NCBI RefSeq assembly: GCF_004379255.2
Contig: NC_056040.1
Span: 23,820,120-23,884,119 of the forward strand
From: Salvia splendens
Lineage: Eukaryota > Streptophyta > Magnoliopsida > Lamiales > Lamiaceae
Length of the DNA: 64,000 nt
Direction of reading: 5' to 3'
Part shown: positions 57,902 to 64,000 of the stretch, piece after piece
Position numbering within the stretch: position 1 is the stretch's first letter
Layout of the letters: each line of letters starts with the position of its first letter
Translations under genes and position numbers: made by a program
The notes under the pieces: generated by a model
What the model was told of the DNA's origin: nothing
Databases searched by the model: none
What the model saw: the letters and a program-made list of their open reading frames with translations, nothing else

Positions 57902-58616
57902 GGCCATCCACAATAGGAATAGCACAATAGCCAGCCATAGCCTAGCCTAGCCACTGCCAGATCATCAGCACTAAAAATCCTCCTGCCACATCATAAATAG
58001 CCCAGCCATAGCCTAGCCATATCATAAATAGCCCAGCCACATCAATAGCCACATCACTAATAACAATTATATAAAATGACATAATTAACAATCACACAAT
58101 ATACGGAATTTAATTTACGAGACATATACGGGAAACATTAATAATACGGGAAACATTAATAATACTATCCACATCACTATTAACAAATATATACAAAATG
58201 AAATAATTAACAATCACACAATATACGGAATTAAATTTACGTCACAAAAACGAGAAAATTCAATAATATTAATAAAATTTAAAAAGTACATTAATTTCAT
58301 TTCTAGGTGTTGATCTTGTACAGAAATTAAGATAGAGAGAGCATTCGTTAATACAAGTGGTGCGAATGAAAATGACAGACAAGTCGCGTATATATAGTGT
58401 TTCGGAAAAAAAAAATTAAAAATTCGCGCTAAGCGGTGGGCTGGGCGATCCGGACGCTGCAATAGCGCCTAGCGGATCGCCTAGCGCCGCGGAACCACCG
58501 AGCGCTAGGCGGTTTTTTATCGCGAAATCCGCTAGGCGGTTGCAATAGATCGCCTAGCGCACCGCCTAGCGCCGGCGCTCGGCTAGACGGTGCGCTAGGC
58601 GCTATTGTGGATGCTC
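57902..58616 (-). mobile_element. Harb-B, copy 2 (reversed MITE)
   Basis: TTA at 57899-57901 and 58617-58619; ends GGCCATCCACAATAG and, reversed, GAGCATCCACAATAG. Reversed, it keeps the Harb-B promoter block (ACTATATATACGCGACTTG near 58390) and the CGTAAATTTAATTCCG 3' block, but all coding sequence is gone. A short internal duplication of ACGGGAAACATTAATAATAC lies near 58128-58162. Confidence 0.85.
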
Positions 58617-58947
58617 TTATAAAATAGGATCAACAATGATTCCCCTTCTTCTAAGAAGTAAATAAAAGAGATGAAATATGTTACTTCTGCAAAAGTGAAC
58701 GGGCGGAGTATGAATTAAGATCAACCGCAATAGAGTGTGTGGATTTCGTATGAACAATTAATTTCAGAATATAATCATTTCATATTTTTCCGATTCATCA
58801 TTCATAAATATGACAATTGATTCAAGAAAAAAAATATCTCTAGCAAAATTGCAGGAACCAAATAAATTGCAACAAACAAAATCAAACCAAAATTAATAAT
58901 CAAAGATCCAACAAGTTTTCAATTCATAAAATTCAATTGCTCAACAA

Positions 58948-59184
58948 TCAAGCAATAGTATAAAGAATGAAGTCAGTAGTTTCAATCCGCGCAAAACCTT
59001 TAGACCCCATCGCGGCCGCCGGATCTCTGGCAGAGGTAGCGGCGGCACCTCCCCCGTGCTGGTGGCCGGAATCTTCGTGGCCGGCGGGAGGGTGGTAGTA
59101 CATTCGCGCTGTCTGGGGGCAGTGAGAGTGGAATCTGCAAGCCATCCTCACGCCGGCGTCCAATAGCTCCATGTACTTCGCCAT
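58948..59184 (-). CDS. Small conserved plant protein, unknown function (78 aa)
   Basis: Single exon, ATG 59184 to TGA. It starts [20 protein letters not shown] and [13 protein letters not shown], has a Gly/His-rich middle, and ends [10 protein letters not shown]. The N-terminal 33 residues match, from memory, a short family found across flowering plants with no known function; I cannot name a locus. The frame is clean, GC-richer than its surroundings, and has a TATA box about 195 bp upstream, so I regard it as a real gene. There is no signal peptide or membrane helix. It lies in a transposon-rich region but no transposon ends bracket it. Confidence 0.72.
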   Translation of the reverse strand: MAKYMELLDAGVRMACRFHSHCPQTARMYYHPPAGHEDSGHQHGGGAAATSARDPAAAMGSKGFARIETTDFILYTIA

Positions 59185-59379
59185 TTCTCTCTCTAGAATT
59201 GAATGTTTGCCCTAAATTTTTCCCCCTCTTCGAGAATTTCAGCGAGAAAGGTTGGAAGAAGGAAAAAAGGGGAAGAATTGAGGAAACGGGATTGTGATTT
59301 TTGAGAATCAAAACACGTCCCAGCCCATGAAATGTAGAAATCTTGTGTTTGATTGAGAGAATTTTGGGGGAACAGGAGT

Positions 59380-59387
59380 TTATATAG
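59380..59387 (-). promoter_or_regulatory. TATA box of the 78-aa protein gene
   Basis: Minus-strand ACTATATAAAC, about 195 bp upstream of the start codon, preceding a leader with no in-frame upstream start. Confidence 0.5.
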
Positions 59388-59390
59388 TGT

Positions 59391-60772
59391 TTTTGCCGAG
59401 GTTTTTCTACGCCGCTTCGTTTCACAGAGACCGAGAATTAGGGATCCAGAATTTGCTATTGTACCCCTGCACTATTTTTATTTTCCTCCTTCGCTATTAA
59501 TTGGAATAATTTTATTTTATACGCCACCTTTTATTTTAATTCTTATTTTGTGCCAACCCTTTAATCATACGTCCGGTCCATTTCCTTGCTTAATTTATTA
59601 AAAACTCACCTACTTTCCTTTTCATTTACTCTAACGGTTAACAACATAATATCAATATCATACTCTTATTTATAACTTTTTCTTAGTACACAATTATTGT
59701 TAATTATGAATCCGAATTCAACTCGACTAGAAATTATTAGGTTCCTAATGGGTAAACCCAATAAAGACATAAACCCATTAAGATTTGACACAAATCATTA
59801 ATTTTGTGCATGTTCACATCAGTTTTCATGTTGTTTCATGAATAAAATATCCCACAAAACTTTTATATGATTGAAATATGGACATGCCAAAATTAGACAC
59901 CACTTACTTATATGACAATAAGCATCTGGTTTATTATAGACAGAAGTGTTACTAAGTTTAGAATGAAAAGTTAGTGAAATAGAAGATATATAGGAAAGGG
60001 AAAAAAATATATTTTGAAGCATAATTCAGAAAATAGAGAATAATCGGAAAAATAGGAAATAAAATATACTACTATAAACTGCATCAGAATTAGCTAAAGT
60101 AAAATATATAAAACATAACCAATGAAAAAACTTTGGTTACTTCAGTCTAATACCAAATAAAGTTATATGAAAAATTTCAAATAATAATTGTAAAGCTTTA
60201 AAGAATAGTAGATAAAATAATTTGAAATTTAAAATTAAATAAGTAGAATAAATTTAAAAATAAACATCAATAATTATAAATATTAAGAGGTTAAATGTAA
60301 CGTAATGATTCCTTTTGAATTTTCGAAATCTTTTCATGGGGTCCAAAATTAAGGAGACCGAATCAAAACAACTAAGGGCGTATTTTCTGTCAAAATGAAT
60401 CAATTAAAAGATGAGTGGGTAAATATTAGGAATACTGCAAAATACAAGGGCTGCCCTGAAATATCAAAGAATTTTAGAAGAATTTATTCCACTACCCAGA
60501 ACCGCGTCAAGTTTCCACAGATTCGATGCGTGGAAATTTTCAATAAAATAAATTTACCATTATACCCTTCTGTTCGCATTGCATAGTTGACTTTCCTGAA
60601 ATGCAATAATGACTATTCATTTTATTCAATTTCATAATTTAGTCATTATTAACAGCTTTGTCGCCTTTTGATTTAATTTTTCTTCATCATTTATTTTAGC
60701 AGCGTCATAGTTATAATATACTCTACATGTTCAATTGTCTATTTTTGTTATTTTCGTTCGTCCCAATACATT
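59391..60772. other. AT-rich intergenic DNA
   Basis: No gene recognised. The 63-codon frame at 60395-60586 has no resemblance to a known family and sits in AT-rich sequence; it is not called. Confidence 0.5.
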
Positions 60773-60774
60773 TA

Positions 60775-61261
60775 CTCCCTCCGTTCACTATTAAGAATCT
60801 CATTTGTGAGCTACATGCATTTTAAGAAATGTTAAGAAAAATAGGTGAAAAAAAGTTAGTGGAATAAGAGACCCACTTGTATTTATTACTCCCCCCGTCC
60901 CACTCAAGATGATCACATTCTTGAGTGACACGAGATTTTATGAAGTGTTGTTAGATGAAATAAAGTAGAGAGGAAAAAAGGTAGTTGAATATTTTAATGA
61001 GGAGAGAGGATATTTTAATGAGGAGATATGAGAGAGGAGGTTATTTGCGAAATTGGAAAGTGATCATTTTCATTGGGACAAACAAAAAAACAAAGGTGGC
61101 CATCTTGAATGAGATGAAAGGAGTAGTTTAAATAAAATGTGAGTGGAATGATTTAGTGGAAGGTGGGACCCTATTACCATTTATGGTAAAAACGAATCGG
61201 GACTCCTATTCACGGACGGACTAAAATGAAAAAATGGGACTCCTATCTGCGGACGAGGGAG
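60775..61261. mobile_element. Stowaway-type MITE (outer)
   Basis: Ends CTCCCTCCGTTC and, reversed, CTCCCTCGTCCGC, with TA on both sides. The halves (AAGAATCTCATTTGTGAGC; ATGGGACTCCTATCTGCGG) are worn. It is interrupted by a second Stowaway at 60899-61123. Confidence 0.72.
60899..61123. mobile_element. Stowaway-type MITE (inner, nested)
   Basis: Ends CTCCCCCCGTCCCACTCAAG and, reversed, CTCCTTTCATCTCATTCAAG, with TA target repeats at 60897-60898 and 61124-61125. 225 bp, hairpin-forming. Confidence 0.82.
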
Positions 61262-61791
61262 TATATTCTTTAGTGAATAATACGTAGATCGCACATTCAA
61301 TTAACTTATTTCAGTCACATATTATAATATAATTAATATATAAAAGAAAATCATGGTCTAACTAATTTTTGTTATTTATTGGTTAATAACCTACTAGTAT
61401 TTGAGAACAAAGTTTTCAACGGCGACATTATTGCCATATCATCAATTGGGCGTAGTAAGAGTATTGTTTAATTAACTCATCGATTGATAACATGTTCATC
61501 GTCAATAAGCAATACGTATGGTATTAGAGTATCTCTAATGGCGGCGAGCGGACCGGCGATCGCCGGAAAGGTATTAGAGCATCTCCAATGGTGGCGAGCT
61601 GCCGGCTAGCCGATTTCCGGTGATCACCGGTCCGCTCGCCGAACCATTGGAACCGGCGAGCACCATTTCGGCGAAAAAATCGGCTAGTGCTGGCCGATCC
61701 GCGAGCGCTCGCCGATGCGCTCGCCGCCATTGCAGGCGGCGGACCGGCGAGCGGTCGGCGAGCCAATTTAATTTTTTTTAAATTTTTGAAA

Positions 61792-61806
61792 CACTATATA
61801 TACGCG
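61792..61806 (+). promoter_or_regulatory. Core promoter of Harb-B copy 3
   Basis: CACTATATATACGCG with the same downstream sequence as in Harb-B copy 1. The match continues through TTAATTTCTGTACAAGA and stops just before the coding parts diverge. Confidence 0.5.
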
Positions 61807-61953
61807 ATTTGCACGTCATTTTCATTCGCACCACTTGTTTTAACGAGTACTCTCTCTATCTTAATTTCTGTACAAGATCAACAACGGGAAATTAACAACG
61901 TTGGTGGTAGTAGTGGTGGTAGTGGTGGGGATGCTGAGGAGTACGAACGTCGA

Positions 61954-63133
61954 ATGAACGAAGCGTTAGAGGCCTATATGAACCGTGAGATTGATTGGCT
62001 GATGCAGAGGGCCTTGCAGCCGGCGGTACCTCGACCACGACCAGTTGTCCACCGCCGAACAGTGATTGAACGTGATCACGTAGTTGCACATCAGCGCTTA
62101 TACGCAGACTACTTCGCACAAGAGCCGCGGTTCAATGACAACCATTTCAGACGTCGTTTTAGGATGAGCAGAGCCCTGCTTATGCGTATTGTTAACGCCT
62201 TGGAGCAGCGATATCTGTATTTCCGCTTCAGGCACGATGCGGCTGACATACCCGGCCACACCTATTCAAAAGACTGCCATTGACTGTATGAAGTATTTCT
62301 GTCAGGACGTGATTGAAATTTTCCGTGATCAGTACCTTCGAAGCCCTACTCACGAAGACTGCCAGTATCTGATGCAGATGCACGGGGAGAAGCATGGGTT
62401 CCCGGGTATGTTAGGCAGCATAGATTGTATGCATTGGGAGTGGAAGAACTGTCCCGCTGGCTGGAAGGGGTTCTACACGACCGGCTACAAGGGAAAGAAT
62501 CCCACGATGATCCTGGAGGCCGTTGCTGACTACCGGCTATGGATTTGGCATGCGTATTTTGGGATAGCCGGGTCGAACAACGTCCTCAACTCGTCGCCCC
62601 TTTTCAACGAGCAGTGCCAGGGCGTCGGTCCGACCATCAGTTTTGTCGCCAACGCGACCCAGCATGATATGGGCTACTACTTGGCGGATGGGATATACCC
62701 TAGGTGGCCCGTCTTTGTGAAGACGATCAGATGCGCATCGGATAAGAGGAAGGCCTACTTTGCGGAACGCCAGGAGTCGGCGCACAAGGACGTGGAGCGC
62801 GCATTTGGTGTGCTCCAGTCTCGATTGGCGGCAATTAGGGGTCCAACGCGTTTCTGGCATATCGACTGCATTGCTGATATAATGTACGCCTGTATTATCA
62901 TGCACAGTATGATTGTCGAAGATGAAGGTGTACGACTGACTAGTTGGGCCAACGACGATAATGAAGCCGGTCCAAGCCACGGCATAGCCGCCCCCAACGT
63001 ACGAAATGGGGTCCCGCACGATGAAGTCGGCCTCCTCCAAGCACATGCCGACATGTGCCAAGTGGATGCTCATATTCGACTCCAAAAGGATTTAATTGAA
63101 GAGTTGTGGGCGCAGAGGATTGCACGACATTAG
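61954..63133 (+). pseudogene. PIF/Harbinger DDE transposase, nearly open but defective
   Basis: ATG 61954 opens MNEALEAYMNREIDWLMQ, then FRRRFRMSRALLMRIVNALE (helix-turn-helix side). Near 62255 the frame slips and about 25 codons present in the relative at 26950 are missing. From there one frame runs open to 63133: DCQYLMQMHGEKHGFPGML, GSIDCMHWEWKNC (first Asp), GSNNVLNSSPLF, GYYLADGIYPRWPVFVKT, KDVERAFGVLQSRL (Glu), CIIMHSMIVEDEG and the end DLIEELWAQRIARH. Compared with GSNNDINVLNQS in the copy at 27300, an in-frame 9-bp deletion has removed Asp-Ile-Asn, which takes out the second catalytic Asp. The protein could be made from the second frame but should not cut DNA. Confidence 0.87.
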
Positions 63134-63423
63134 TTTTTTTTTTAATTATGTAATTTTTTTAATGTACCTTCTTTTTTAAAATTAATGTAATTTTTTAAAA
63201 TTAATATATAATTGAATTTTCCTGTACCTGAGTCGTAAATTTAATTCCGTATTTTGTGTGATTGTCAATTATTTGTTTTATATAATTAGGGGCGATGTGG
63301 CTAGGCCATTGCTAGGCTATTTGCTTGTCCTGATGATGTAGTAGGAGAATTTTTAGTGCTGATGATGTGGCGGAGGGATTTTGTGGTTGGGCTATGGCTA
63401 GGCGAAAGCCATTATGGATGCCC

Positions 63424-63797
63424 TTAATGATTCTTCTCAAACAAAACTACATAAGAAAAGAAAAAAGAGGATATAAATAAAATCAATAATAAGGTATTGG
63501 TGAGCTACTGAGTCTACAAAATTACTACTACTATGATTTTTGAATTATCTAAACCAATGAAATTTGAAAAGTAAGAGTCGACTCCCTTTTCAGTTTTACC
63601 GAAGAATAAGAGTATGCTTTAGAAGGAAATTTCATAGCCTTATATCTTCGCATAACTTGTAAAAAAAAATTATTCGCATAACTCACTTTTACTTGACGTC
63701 AAGATATTATTCACTTAGAGAAAGTTATTAGACTCCATTGTATTTGTAATCGATTCGAAAATAAGCAACTTGACTTAATTGGGGTGAAACTGGAGAA
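63424..63797. other. Spacer between Harbinger elements
   Basis: AT-rich, no gene or repeat recognised. Confidence 0.5.
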
Positions 63798-63800
63798 TAA

Positions 63801-64000
63801 GAGCATCCACTACGCGTCGCGCCGGCGTCCCGCGACCCGTCCTGGAGAGACGGGTCCGTCGCGCGACGCGTTGCAGCTCGCCGTCCCGTCCCGTCCCGCG
63901 TCCCGCGTCCCGTGTCGCCGAGACAAGCGACGGACGGTCTCGCCACGCGCCTAGGCGACGTGGCGCGACCCGGCGTCGTGCATGACGCCCACTCGCCGGC
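63801..64000 (+). mobile_element. Harb-A, copy 3 (left end only, cut by window edge)
   Basis: GAGCATCCACTACG follows TAA at 63798-63800, and the next 185 bp match the GC-rich left block of copy 1 (40822-41030) at over 90% by eye. The rest lies beyond the window. Confidence 0.85.

Larger units (their letters stand above)
61527..63423 (+). mobile_element. Harb-B, copy 3 (transposase only)
   Basis: The left end GAGTATCTCTAATGG at 61527 is followed 50 bp later by a second, better end GAGCATCTCCAATGG at 61577. The right end, reversed, is GGGCATCCATAATGG. TTA precedes both left ends and follows 63423. The promoter block at 61792-61870 and the 3' block at 63220-63290 match Harb-B copy 1. The only gene is a transposase. 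Confidence 0.87.

Noticed and set aside
60395..60586. 63-codon plus-strand open frame
   Set aside because: AT-rich, no family resemblance, no promoter or splice support.
1..64000. CRISPR arrays, operons, ribosome binding sites, tRNA or rRNA genes
   Set aside because: The DNA is plant nuclear; none of these was seen. The tandem arrays present are minisatellites without spacer-repeat structure.

Overview
The window is nuclear DNA from a flowering plant, most likely a core eudicot. The evidence is split genes with GT-AG introns, plant-specific gene families (TAB2, RLF), an AT-rich background and a dense load of plant transposons. The exact lineage cannot be fixed from sequence alone; an asterid such as a member of the Lamiales is a guess. 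Five host genes can be read exon by exon, and for the four complete spliced ones the exon lengths sum to a multiple of three, which is an independent check on the splice calls.

Layout. 1-1402 (+): the last three exons of the chloroplast RNA-binding protein TAB2. 1927-9904 (-): a 13-exon multi-PHD-finger chromatin protein, convergent with TAB2. 11092-22460: a decayed hAT transposon with an 8-bp target duplication, split by a 7.3-kb internally deleted Copia retrotransposon (13563-20906). 23278-26022: a small LTR retrotransposon without pol. 26535-28189: a decayed PIF/Harbinger element. 29710-33160 (+): a ZIP-family zinc transporter, convergent with 34445-39925 (-), the nucleolar factor AATF/Che-1/Bfr2, which has a solo LTR in an intron. 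40822-42058: a non-autonomous Harbinger element carrying a tandem array of snRNA-type promoter modules. 43123-46832 (-): RLF, a cytochrome b5-domain protein, with a pair of inverted 0.64-kb repeats in its third intron. From 47301 to the end the DNA is almost wall-to-wall transposons: Harbinger elements of at least four subfamilies, a Mutator-like element with a Harbinger inside it, an hAT MITE and nested Stowaway MITEs. Between them lie a polygalacturonase pseudogene and one small conserved single-exon gene (58948-59184).

How it fits together. The host genes are unrelated housekeeping or developmental genes and form no operon or cluster. The transposons carry the interest. Three signals stand out: (i) every coding Harbinger copy here holds only one of the two Harbinger genes, and in one subfamily the Myb-like gene and the transposase gene sit on separate elements that share the same promoter and 3' end; (ii) a Harbinger element contains six 73-bp units on the minus strand, plus one inverted unit, each with the plant snRNA upstream sequence element and a TATA box a constant 32 bp apart; (iii) a near-perfect 640-bp inverted repeat lies inside an intron of RLF. 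Subfamily names used below (Harb-A to Harb-E) are local labels only.
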